From positions 1 through 47,191 of the forward strand of contig NZ_QVLR01000026.1 in the NCBI RefSeq assembly GCF_014822185.1: a stretch of 47,191 bases of DNA, written 5' to 3'. Numbering within the stretch: position 1 is the first letter of the stretch; each line of letters starts with the position of its first letter. The translations under genes were made by a program, and so were the position numbers. Below the pieces are notes generated by a model. That model saw only the letters and a program-made list of their open reading frames with translations, was not told where the DNA came from and did not search any database. Shown piece after piece: positions 9,581 to 17,345 of this stretch. The DNA is from Azoarcus sp. Aa7. Its GTDB lineage: Bacteria; Pseudomonadota; Gammaproteobacteria; Burkholderiales; Rhodocyclaceae.

Positions 9581-10921
9581 ATGACCGCTCTGCCATTCGC
9601 TCCGGCGCTATTAGCGCAACTTCAGTCTCGCCAGTCCTTGCTCTGGTTGAATCCAAGGCGGGGGCAGCCCCTGCCGTCTTCTGCCCCATCGACGGAGCTG
9701 ATCGCGGCGGCCGAAGCGCGTCTTGCGCGCTTCGCGCCACTCATGGCGACACTGTTTCCCGAACTCGCGCCGAGCAACGGACACATCGAATCGCAACTGA
9801 TGCCTGCCGCAGCACTTCAACAGGCCCTGGCCGGCGGGGCCGGCGCCGCGGGCGCGTGGTTCATCAAGCGTGACGATGAGTTGCCGGTTGCCGGCTCTAT
9901 CAAGGCTCGGGGCGGTTTTCATGAAGTGCTGGCCTTTGCCGAATCCATCGCGATCGCGCACGGCATCCTCGATGCCGCCGGCGATCCCCGCGTGCTGGCG
10001 TCGGCGGCTGCACGCGCGCTCTTCTCGCAATATTCCGTGAGCGTAGGCAGCACCGGAAACCTGGGCCTGAGCATCGGCGTGATGGCGGCTGCTCTCGGCT
10101 TCGAAGCGGTGGTGCACATGTCCGCGGACGCCAAGGCTTGGAAGAAGGACCGTCTGCGCAAACGCGGCGTGCGCGTCGTCGAGCACGAGGGCGACTACGC
10201 CGAAGCCGTGGCGGCGGGGCGGGAGCAGGCGCAGGCGGCGCCGCGCAGCCATTTCGTCGACGACGAGCGCTCCGCCATGCTCTTTTTCGGGTACGCCGCG
10301 GCGGCGCGTCATCTGGCGCACCAACTCGCCCAAGCCGGCCGCGTCGTGGACGCCGCGCATCCGCTCTTCGTCTATCTCCCCTGCGGTGTCGGCGGCGCCC
10401 CCGGCGGCATCACATACGGACTCAAGGCACTGTTCGGCGAACACGTGCACTGCTTCTTCGCCGAACCCGTCGCCTCGCCGTGCGTTCTGGTGCAGTTGGC
10501 CTCAGGCGGAGACGCCCCCGTATCCGTCTACGACATCGGCCTCGACAACCGCACCGATGCCGACGGCCTCGCCGTCGGCCAGGCTTCCCCGCTGGTCAGC
10601 CCCTTGATGGCTTCGCAACTCGCCGGCGTGTTCACCGTTCCCGACGATCAACTCTACGTTCATCTGCTTGCGCTCAAGACGTCGATGAGCGTGGAAGTCG
10701 AGCCCTCAGCGGCGGCCGGCATCGGCGGCCCGAGCTGGCTCAGCGATTCACCCGCAGGCCAGGCGTACGTGCGCGACAACGGATTGGACATGCGCGCCGC
10801 AACGCATGTGATCTGGGCAACGGGCGGCTCACTCGTTCCGCCCGAGGAACTCCGACGCTTCCAGGCTCACGCTGAAGCCCTGACCGGCCAAGTTTCCGGC
10901 GCGATGCAACCGGCGGCCTGA
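9581..10921 (+). CDS. dsdA: D-serine dehydratase (D-serine ammonia-lyase)
   Basis: PLP enzyme of fold type II that deaminates D-serine to pyruvate and ammonia, for detoxification or use as a carbon source. From MTALPFAP the protein has 446 residues, close to E. coli DsdA. K108 in GSIKARGGFHEVL is the PLP Schiff-base lysine and GSTGNLGLSIG the phosphate-binding loop; KAWKKDRLRKRGVRVVEHEGDY is also characteristic. The frame is open back to 9461, but that would overlap lysR and its operator. An AAGGA box near 9556 is about 20 bp from this ATG, so the start is a little uncertain. A perfect 13-bp palindrome (GCGCTATTAGCGC, 9605-9617) lies in the first codons. Confidence 0.92.
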   Translation: MTALPFAPALLAQLQSRQSLLWLNPRRGQPLPSSAPSTELIAAAEARLARFAPLMATLFPELAPSNGHIESQLMPAAALQQALAGGAGAAGAWFIKRDDELPVAGSIKARGGFHEVLAFAESIAIAHGILDAAGDPRVLASAAARALFSQYSVSVGSTGNLGLSIGVMAAALGFEAVVHMSADAKAWKKDRLRKRGVRVVEHEGDYAEAVAAGREQAQAAPRSHFVDDERSAMLFFGYAAAARHLAHQLAQAGRVVDAAHPLFVYLPCGVGGAPGGITYGLKALFGEHVHCFFAEPVASPCVLVQLASGGDAPVSVYDIGLDNRTDADGLAVGQASPLVSPLMASQLAGVFTVPDDQLYVHLLALKTSMSVEVEPSAAAGIGGPSWLSDSPAGQAYVRDNGLDMRAATHVIWATGGSLVPPEELRRFQAHAEALTGQVSGAMQPAA

Positions 10922-10962
10922 CTCCATCCGTGCGGCAGCATGCAATGCGGCAAGTTGAGTCC

Positions 10963-10992
10963 GACTGGGCTAGACTAAGCCTTAGTCCAGTC
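10963..10992. promoter_or_regulatory. Palindromic operator upstream of the phd/vapC pair
   Basis: GACTAAG-C-CTTAGTC (10973-10987) is a perfect 7-bp-arm palindrome. It is nested with a second pair GACTGG (10963-10968) / CCAGTC (10987-10992). It ends 15 bp before the antitoxin ATG, the usual place for an autoregulatory toxin-antitoxin operator. Confidence 0.7.
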
Positions 10993-11007
10993 CGGCCGGA
11001 GTCAAGC

Positions 11008-11280
11008 ATGCAGGTCGTCAACATCCATGAAGCCAAGACCCACCTGTCGCGCCTGCTCGAAGTGGTCGAGCGCGGCGAGGAAGTCGTCATTGCGCGTGCC
11101 GGCCAGCCTGTTGCCATGCTTACAGCCTATCGTCCGGCACGCCGGTTGATTGCTCCACCGGGAAGCATGAAAGGCCGCGACTGGCAGATGGCCGACGATT
11201 TCGATGCGCCGGTCGATGAGCTCTTTTCCTGCCTGCAAGAACCTGAGGGCGAAACCGGCATCCCGCGAGCCGGCCGGTGA
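11008..11280 (+). CDS. Type II antitoxin, Phd/YefM family
   Basis: Antitoxin of 90 residues that should bind and neutralise the downstream PIN toxin and repress its own promoter. The N-terminus MQVVNIHEAKTHLSRLLEVVERGEEVVIARAGQPVAML is the canonical Phd/YefM fold, with DNA-binding elements in the first 50 residues; the acidic, proline-rich C-terminal part (DDFDAPVDELF) would wrap the toxin. The start at MQVVN was preferred because it gives the conserved N-terminus and keeps the palindromic operator upstream; an in-frame ATG at 10930 would put the operator inside the gene. Its stop codon overlaps the toxin GTG start (GTGA). Confidence 0.9.
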   Translation: MQVVNIHEAKTHLSRLLEVVERGEEVVIARAGQPVAMLTAYRPARRLIAPPGSMKGRDWQMADDFDAPVDELFSCLQEPEGETGIPRAGR

Positions 11281-11660
11281 GGCTGCTGCTCGACACGCAT
11301 TTCGCCTTCTGGTGGCAGACCGGCGACCCGCGCGTCACCGAGGAAGTCCGTAGTGTTGTGGAAGCTGCCGACGAAGTCTTCGTCAGCAGCGTGTCGTTGT
11401 GGGAACTCACCATCAAGGCCGGCTTGGGCAAGGTCCGCATCGATTTGTCCGCTTTCGCCGAACAGGTCGAATCGATGGGCTTCACCTGGCTGCCGATCGA
11501 CAACGCCCACATCCTCAAGCTTGCTGTATTGCCAACCTTCGACGACCATCGCGACCCCTTCGATCGCTTGCTGATTGCCCAGTCGATGAGTGAGCCACTC
11601 ATTCTCCTCACGGTCGACGGCAAGCTCGCTCGTTACGGCAGCACTGTTCGAGTCATCTGA
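11277..11660 (+). CDS. Type II toxin, PIN-domain VapC family
   Basis: PIN-domain endoribonuclease toxin of 127 residues. The acidic residues of the metal site are visible: D6 in RLLLDTH, the glutamate in SVSLWELTIK, and aspartates in DHRDPFDRLLIAQ and LTVDGKL. The VSLWEL...RDPFDRLLIAQ pattern belongs to the VapC subgroup usually paired with Phd-type antitoxins, which matches the upstream gene. Translation starts at GTG overlapping the antitoxin stop by 4 bp. RNA target unknown. Confidence 0.9.
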   Translation: MRLLLDTHFAFWWQTGDPRVTEEVRSVVEAADEVFVSSVSLWELTIKAGLGKVRIDLSAFAEQVESMGFTWLPIDNAHILKLAVLPTFDDHRDPFDRLLIAQSMSEPLILLTVDGKLARYGSTVRVI

Positions 11661-11835
11661 TTCGCATGTTTTTGGGATGGCGGCGGTCGGCCATGGACGG
11701 TCATAGGGGCACCACAAACCGGGCGAACCCGAACGACAGGTAACCCATCGGAAACCTGCCGCCCGATTCTGATCGGCCATCAGCCAACTCGTCGGTCGAA
11801 GCGGCTAATCATTATTAACGGCAAAGCGCGAGAAA

Positions 11836-12561
11836 TCAGCGATTCAGGATATTGGTTGCCAATAAGTCAAGTTCCGATTTCCATTTCTCCCAGTCGGGTA
11901 GCAAGCCGGCAAGCAAGCGATAAAACCGTGGGCTGTGGTTGTGTTCCTTGAGATGGCAAAGCTCGTGGAAGATGACGTAGTCAATGCATGGCCCGGGTGC
12001 CTTGACCAGCAGCGGATTCAGGACGAGATCGCCCTTGGGAGAACAGCTTCCCCACTGGGTACGCATCGTCAGCATCCGGAAGCCGGGAATGGCCTTGAGC
12101 CACGGCGTCTTTGCCGCGCACTCGGCGATACGTCGAGCGAAGACCTCCTCAGCATGCCGCCGATACCAGGCGTCGAGCAAAGCGCGAATACTCGCCGCAT
12201 CCTTCGTACGTGTCCTGATTTCCAGCCTGCCGCGCAAGAGCTTCACGCCTTCGGGCTCTGTCGAATCGGCAATCACCTTGAGCATGTGCCGCTTGCCCAG
12301 ATAGAAGTGGCTTTCGCCGCTCACGTACTCCCTGGGCAAGACATGGCGGGTATGTTCTCGACACGCGCGCACGCGCTGCCAGATCCAGCGGACACGGCGC
12401 CGCACCGCGGTCACGACCTCGCCGACGTCCACGCCTTCCGGCGCATCGACCGTCACCGAGCCATCGGGAAGGACGTGGATGGCAATTCGCTTCGTGGTCC
12501 GGGGCAGGAATCGGATCGAGAAACCGATCCGTTCCTCGCCGTAGCTGATGTAACGCTTCAC
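11836..12561 (-). CDS. YgjP/DUF45-type zinc metallopeptidase (SprT-like, M48-related)
   Basis: Protein of 241 residues with zinc motif HELCHLKEHNHSPRF (HExxH, residues 199-203, plus a downstream histidine), preceded by the conserved TQWGSCSPKGDLVLNPLL and CIDYVIFHELCH blocks of the YgjP family. The N-terminal part is the usual beta-rich YgjP extension (KRIAIHVLPDGSVTVDAPEG). No signal peptide is seen, so it should be cytoplasmic. Its ATG overlaps the hsdR stop by 4 bp, making it the last gene of the restriction operon. Association of this family with type I restriction loci is recurrent, but its role there is not established. Confidence 0.88.
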   Translation of the reverse strand: MKRYISYGEERIGFSIRFLPRTTKRIAIHVLPDGSVTVDAPEGVDVGEVVTAVRRRVRWIWQRVRACREHTRHVLPREYVSGESHFYLGKRHMLKVIADSTEPEGVKLLRGRLEIRTRTKDAASIRALLDAWYRRHAEEVFARRIAECAAKTPWLKAIPGFRMLTMRTQWGSCSPKGDLVLNPLLVKAPGPCIDYVIFHELCHLKEHNHSPRFYRLLAGLLPDWEKWKSELDLLATNILNR

Positions 12562-15500
12562 CCCGACAGATTTCCGCGGCTCAGGCCGATCCGGGCGATC
12601 TGGATCACCAGTTCGATCACTTCCTTCGCCTTGACCAAACCCATCAGGTCGAACAAGCGCGGCAGCAAGGCCTTGCGGATCGCGGTTTCGATGTTCTGCG
12701 GGTTCAGCGAGTTCTCGGCGACGGCATCGCGCACGGCGGCGTCGATCGCGAAGGCTTCATCGATGTAGGGCCGCGATCCGGCGCTTTCGCCATCGAAACC
12801 CGATTCGCCGAGCGCCATTCGGAACGCGCCGAAGTACGCCCGGGCGTGGAGGTTCTCGCCGAACGCGTCTGGAACCCCCGCCACATCCCTCTGCTCCACC
12901 TGCCCTTCGAATTTCTTGAACAGCGCGTATTGCTTGAGCGGATGGTCAAACATCGCCTCGGCCTCGGCAATCGCCTGCTTCAGCAATTCAGCGAACACCT
13001 TCTGGGCGTAAGGGTCCTCGGCCAGATCCTGCTCGATGGTTTTCTTCAGGCGGGTACGGATCATGTCCGTTTCGTTGCGCGTCTTCTCTTCGCTCCAGTT
13101 CTCCGGCTCATCACCCGTGCCTAGCTTGTGCACGAGATAAACACCTTCCGGTTCGCGAACTTCCGTGCCAATCACCTGCTTGTCGACCATGCGCCTGATC
13201 TGGTCTTCGTAGACGCTGTAATCGACCGTCTCCATCGCGTCCTGCCGTGCAATCTTGCGCAGGCTGGTGAAGAAGCGAAGGTCTTCCTTGTAGGTGCGCA
13301 GGTCCTCTTCTGAAAAGCTGTGATCGTCGAAGAAACTGCGCGATGACAAGGAGGTCTGCAGACAGAGGCCGAACTGCGTCAGCGCCTCATAGAAATCCTC
13401 GCGCAGCTTCTGCCGCGTGTCGTAGCTCTGGCCGTCCTCATCGTCGGCATGCCTGGGCATCAGCACCTGCCGGTACTGCTCCAGATCCTGCCGGTTCTTC
13501 ACCTCGGCAAAAATCGCCCACAGCGCCTGATGCAGACCGGGCAGCCGTTTGTATTCGGTGCTGAACTGCTGATAGAGGCCTTCGATGTCGGCGAGTTCAT
13601 AGCCGCCCTGCGTTCGCGCTTCGAGGTCCTGGTAGGCCCGCACCGCCGTATCGAGTTCCTTGAGGATGCCGCGGTAATCGACCAGGACGCCGTAACGCTT
13701 GGCTTCGTGCAGGCGATTGACGCGCGCGATCGCCTGGATGAGATTGTGTTCCTTGAGCGGCTTGTCGATGTAGAGCACGGTATTGCGCGGCTCGTCGAAG
13801 CCGGTCAGCAGGCGGTCGACCACGATCAGCAAGTCCGGATCGCCGTCGCCGGAGAACCCTTCCAGCACCTGCCGCTCGTATTCCTCCTGCTGGTTTCCGA
13901 CGTTGGCGTTCCACCACTTCTGCACTTCCGGCAGCTGGCTTTCATCGACCTCGATGTTGCCTTCGCGGCTGTCGGGCGCCGAAATCACGATGGCGCTGCT
14001 GACCAGCCCGGTGTCGTCGAGAGAGGCCTTGTAGCGGATCGCGTCCAGCTTGCTGGCGGTGGCGACTTGGCCCTTGAGCCCCATGCCGAGTTTTTTCACG
14101 TTTTCGCTGAAATGCGTCGCGATGTCCCAGGCGATCAGTTCGATCCGGTTCGCGGCGCCGTAAATCGCCCGTTTGTTGGCGAACTTCTTCTTGAGGTCGG
14201 CGCTCTGCGCCGCCGACAGGCCGGCGGTGATCTTCTCGAACCAGCGGTTCACCGCGTCTTCGTTGATCGTCAGCTCCGGCACCCGCTCTTCGTAGAGCAG
14301 CGGCGACACCGTTTCGTCCTCGACCGCGCGCTGCATGGTGTAGGCATGGACGATGGGGCCGAACTTGTTGGCCGTCTTCTCCTTCTTCAACAACGGCGTG
14401 CCGGTGAAGGCGACATACGACGCGCGCGGCAGCGACTTGCGCATGCGTTCGTGCGTCTCGCCGCCGTGGCTGCGGTGCCCTTCGTCCACCAGCACGATCA
14501 GGTCGGGCGAGGGGTTGAAACACTCCGGCAGGCGCGAGGCGGTGGCGAACTTGTGGATCAGCGTGAAGATGATGCGTTCGCTGCCCAAACCGATGCGTTT
14601 GGCGAGTTCGCGCCCCGAACCGACCTTGGCCTTCTCACCCTCTTTTTTTGTCGCGATCGCCGAGCCGAAGGCGCCGCTGCTCATGAAGTTGCGCGCCAAC
14701 TGGTCTTCGAGGTCGAGCCGGTCGGTCACCACCACGACGCGGCAGGACTTGAGGCTGTCGTGTAACACCAGCGCCTTGGTCAGGAAAACCATTGTGAAAC
14801 TCTTGCCCGACCCGGTCGTGTGCCAGACCACGCCGCCTTCGCGGCCGCCGTCGGGCCGGCGTTCGTTGATCCGGCGAATCAGCGCGCGGATGCCGAAAAA
14901 CTGCTGGTAACGCGCGACGATCTTGCCGACCTTGCGATCGAAGAGCACGAAGAAACGCAGGAACTCCAGCAGGCGGGCCGGCGACAGCAGCGCCACCAGC
15001 AAGCGGTCCTGATCGGTCGTCAGCATCGGCTGCGACCACAGGCGCTCGAAGTAGGTCCGCAGCTTGGCCGCTTTGCCGGCGAACAGCGCGACCTGCGTCG
15101 CTGCGGCTAGCCGGCGGTTCTTCCACTCCGCGACCTGCGTGTCGGAAAACTCCTCCTCGCGCCAGCGTGCCCAGAACTTGGTCGGCGTGTAAGTTGTGCC
15201 GTAACGCCCCTCGCTGTGGCTCACCGCCAGCAGCAACTGCGCGTAGGCGAAGAGCTGCGGGATTTCGTCGTTGCGCTGGTTGCGCAGGCTCTGGCTGATG
15301 CCTTCTTCGACCATCGCCTTGGCAACGTTGCCGCTCTCGGGGCGCTTCGCCTCGATGACGACCAGCGGCAGGCCGTTCACGTAACCCACCACGTCCGGAA
15401 TGCGCTTGTGTGTGCCCTGCGCCGACAGCACTTCAAGTTCCTCGGTCACGTCCCAGCGGTTCGCCGCCGGATCGTGCCAGTCGATCACAGCAATCGTCGG

Positions 15501-15851
15501 CTGATGTTTCTTGCCGTCCGGCATGAACTCGGTGATCGTGATGCCCAGCGCCAGCTTGTTGTAGAGCCGCTCGTTGGCGGCGAGCAGGCCCTCGGCCAGA
15601 TTCAGCGCCGAAAGTTCGCGCACGATCTGGTCGATGCCCGAAGGCGAGAGCGGAAAACTTTCACCCTTGTAGTCGAAGCGGCGCGATTGCAGCACTTCGA
15701 TCAGGCGCGGTTTGAGGATCACCTCGCGCGTGCTGCCGCGCAGTGCGAGGCAGGCTTCGGTGCTGAGGAAATTCCAACCCAGGTTGCAGAGCAGATGCAG
15801 GGCGGGGATGTGGGCGCTGTATTGCTCGCGGGTTTGGGGGACGGGGCTCAT
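12558..15851 (-). CDS. hsdR: Type I restriction enzyme, R (motor and nuclease) subunit
   Basis: ATP-dependent translocase and endonuclease subunit, 1,097 residues, normal for HsdR. The N-terminal nuclease domain shows the PD-(D/E)xK pattern at D153 ... E167-A-K169 (IPDVVGYVNGLPLVVIEAK). The motor has Walker A TGSGKS (about residues 346-351), motif II DEGHRSHGG (about 456-464), motif III FTGTPL, and the later motifs LLTGFDEPRNTVLYIDKPL and QAIARVNR. The C-terminal helical region would bind the HsdM/HsdS core. It overlaps hsdS by 4 bp (ATGA) at the start and the metallopeptidase by 4 bp at the end. No frameshift is visible. Confidence 0.95.
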   Translation of the reverse strand: MSPVPQTREQYSAHIPALHLLCNLGWNFLSTEACLALRGSTREVILKPRLIEVLQSRRFDYKGESFPLSPSGIDQIVRELSALNLAEGLLAANERLYNKLALGITITEFMPDGKKHQPTIAVIDWHDPAANRWDVTEELEVLSAQGTHKRIPDVVGYVNGLPLVVIEAKRPESGNVAKAMVEEGISQSLRNQRNDEIPQLFAYAQLLLAVSHSEGRYGTTYTPTKFWARWREEEFSDTQVAEWKNRRLAAATQVALFAGKAAKLRTYFERLWSQPMLTTDQDRLLVALLSPARLLEFLRFFVLFDRKVGKIVARYQQFFGIRALIRRINERRPDGGREGGVVWHTTGSGKSFTMVFLTKALVLHDSLKSCRVVVVTDRLDLEDQLARNFMSSGAFGSAIATKKEGEKAKVGSGRELAKRIGLGSERIIFTLIHKFATASRLPECFNPSPDLIVLVDEGHRSHGGETHERMRKSLPRASYVAFTGTPLLKKEKTANKFGPIVHAYTMQRAVEDETVSPLLYEERVPELTINEDAVNRWFEKITAGLSAAQSADLKKKFANKRAIYGAANRIELIAWDIATHFSENVKKLGMGLKGQVATASKLDAIRYKASLDDTGLVSSAIVISAPDSREGNIEVDESQLPEVQKWWNANVGNQQEEYERQVLEGFSGDGDPDLLIVVDRLLTGFDEPRNTVLYIDKPLKEHNLIQAIARVNRLHEAKRYGVLVDYRGILKELDTAVRAYQDLEARTQGGYELADIEGLYQQFSTEYKRLPGLHQALWAIFAEVKNRQDLEQYRQVLMPRHADDEDGQSYDTRQKLREDFYEALTQFGLCLQTSLSSRSFFDDHSFSEEDLRTYKEDLRFFTSLRKIARQDAMETVDYSVYEDQIRRMVDKQVIGTEVREPEGVYLVHKLGTGDEPENWSEEKTRNETDMIRTRLKKTIEQDLAEDPYAQKVFAELLKQAIAEAEAMFDHPLKQYALFKKFEGQVEQRDVAGVPDAFGENLHARAYFGAFRMALGESGFDGESAGSRPYIDEAFAIDAAVRDAVAENSLNPQNIETAIRKALLPRLFDLMGLVKAKEVIELVIQIARIGLSRGNLSG

Positions 15852-17050
15852 GAGGGGCTCTCTTCCGCTTCGAGCCCGGAAAGGCGGACCCGGCGCTTGC
15901 CGGTCAGCAGTTGCTGCATGAGCGCGCGCTTTTCATCGTTCAGCAATGTGAGCTTGCTCTCCAGTAATGCAATTTGCTGGTCAGCGGTCCTCAGCACCGC
16001 AGCAATAGCCTCTTGCTCCTTGCGTTCCGGAACCGTCACCTTGATTGTTTTGAGATGCGAATACTTCAGGTTCCAGGTGTCAGAAACTAATCCCTGCGAA
16101 TAACGGTAGAACAAGTGAATGATCGGGTCGAACTTGAAGAGGTATGTCGCAAAGCGAGCATCAATCAGCGATGTCGGCACAAGCACTGTATAGGCTGGAC
16201 TGATGATTCCTTCGTACGCGGAAAGTGCCGAAACGCCCTGCCACATGCGCATCGTGTTGTATCCAATGTCACCGGGGCAAATGCGTAAGTACTTCGACTT
16301 GTCATCGTTTGAAGTGTCCTTGCGGCCCACACCGTCACGAGGAATTACTCCTTCTTCACGGGTAATGGATAGCAAAGCCAAATCACCCCGACCATTTTCG
16401 ACTCGCTCATTGAAGAGGCGACCAAGGCGATACTGCTGCCATCCGATTGCAAATCCGGGCAATCGCTGCCTGCCGGTTAGCAATTGCTGCATCAGCGACT
16501 GCTTTTGTCGACGACTATTGGCGAGGAGTTTTTCGCTCGTAGCTATCGCATCATCCCAAGTTTTCAGCACTCCCGAGATGATTCGCTGCTCGCTGTACGG
16601 AGCACACGGAACTGCAATTTGCTTGAGAAGTCCTGCATTGAGGTGGCTTACACCACCCGAGTTACCAAACTCGCGAATGCTCTCGTACTTCCATGACAGA
16701 AAATGGTAGTAATAATCGGCGTGTTGCTGAGGCCCCAGAAGAATGGCGGCCGAATTCTGATTCGTCGACGCTTCGATCCCCAGCTTGGCGACTTGCCCGC
16801 GCGTTTTCCCTTGTCCGTACATCGCCATCAGCAGCGTGCCCGGGGGGAAAAGTTTGGCCGACGAACCCTTAAGGCCGGCTTCGGTGATCTTCTCGGCGGT
16901 GTCGGTAATCGTGTTGAACTGAATCTCGCCAGTCGTCACCCACGGAATATCACCGCCCCAATACTTGGGCTCAGAACGGTCCGGCGTGCCGCCGGAGGTA
17001 ATCTGTGCAATCTCGCCCAAAGGCAAGCGCTTCCAGCCCTCAGGCAACAT
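15848..17050 (-). CDS. hsdS: Type I restriction enzyme, S (specificity) subunit
   Basis: DNA-recognition subunit of 400 residues with the usual two-repeat layout. The first target-recognition domain starts at GWKRLPLGEIAQITSGGTPDRS and ends at a conserved spacer helix (ILSG-type region followed by LLANSRRQKQSLMQQLLTGRQRL). The second starts at IGWQQYRLGRLFNERVENG and ends with the matching helix (TLLNDEKRALMQQLLTGKRRV). The repeated QQLLTGxR(R/Q) ends show both halves are intact, so the recognition sequence should be bipartite. Base composition is less GC-rich than the flanks, as is common for transferred, diversifying S genes. Confidence 0.93.
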   Translation of the reverse strand: MLPEGWKRLPLGEIAQITSGGTPDRSEPKYWGGDIPWVTTGEIQFNTITDTAEKITEAGLKGSSAKLFPPGTLLMAMYGQGKTRGQVAKLGIEASTNQNSAAILLGPQQHADYYYHFLSWKYESIREFGNSGGVSHLNAGLLKQIAVPCAPYSEQRIISGVLKTWDDAIATSEKLLANSRRQKQSLMQQLLTGRQRLPGFAIGWQQYRLGRLFNERVENGRGDLALLSITREEGVIPRDGVGRKDTSNDDKSKYLRICPGDIGYNTMRMWQGVSALSAYEGIISPAYTVLVPTSLIDARFATYLFKFDPIIHLFYRYSQGLVSDTWNLKYSHLKTIKVTVPERKEQEAIAAVLRTADQQIALLESKLTLLNDEKRALMQQLLTGKRRVRLSGLEAEESPS

Positions 17051-17345
17051 CTTTGCCTCCCTTCACTGCCTTCATGTTGGCGCCAATGCCAGTTGTAAAG
17101 GAATGCTTTACAAAGGAATTCGATCGGCCAACTGTTGCAGTTTTTGCAACGGTTGGCACAAAAGCAGTTGTTGCAAAAAATGCAACAACTGCTTGGCTTG
17201 GGGAAACAGCGTGCTTGCGCTCCCACCGCCGGCAATGGCTGCTGCGCGGCGAACACACTAGGCAAGCTTCGATTTGAACCTGTAAGTTCTGCTTACAGGT
17301 TGCCCCTTGATGAGCAGAGGTCCGGATTATGCCGCCGGGTTTCAT
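17040..17345 (-). CDS. Possible small ORF bridging dinD-like gene and hsdS
   Basis: Open frame of 101 codons (MKPGGIIRTSAH...). Its ATG overlaps the upstream gene's stop (ATGA) and its own stop overlaps hsdS by 11 bp, so it would keep the operon translationally chained. It spans four hairpins, and the residues they encode (AFFATTAFVPTVAKTATVG) look like a translated repeat rather than a folded protein. I recognise no domain. It may be a coupling or leader-like ORF, or simply untranslated spacer. Confidence 0.3.
   Translation of the reverse strand: MKPGGIIRTSAHQGATCKQNLQVQIEACLVCSPRSSHCRRWERKHAVSPSQAVVAFFATTAFVPTVAKTATVGRSNSFVKHSFTTGIGANMKAVKGGKDVA
17093..17301. repeat. Cluster of four hairpins, each with a 5-nt loop
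   Basis: Four perfect inverted repeats lie in 209 bp: TTGTAAAG/CTTTACAA (17093-17113), GTTGCA/TGCAAC (17134-17150), a 14-bp-arm pair ending TTGCA/TGCAA (17162-17194) and AACCTGTAAG/CTTACAGGTT (17277-17301). All loops are exactly five bases. On the minus strand the 14-bp stem is followed by TTTT, so it could act as a partial terminator or attenuator ahead of hsdS. Confidence 0.75.

Noticed and set aside
9565-9873. ATG at 9565 with an ideal AAGGA spacing as the start of a separate small gene or of dsdA
   Set aside because: It is out of frame with dsdA and the resulting peptide has no family features; dsdA has no in-frame start closer to that ribosome site than 9581.
17134-17194. Repeated GTTGCA/TGCAAC units considered as a CRISPR array
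   Set aside because: Units are inverted rather than direct, of unequal arm length and without regular spacers; no cas genes are present.
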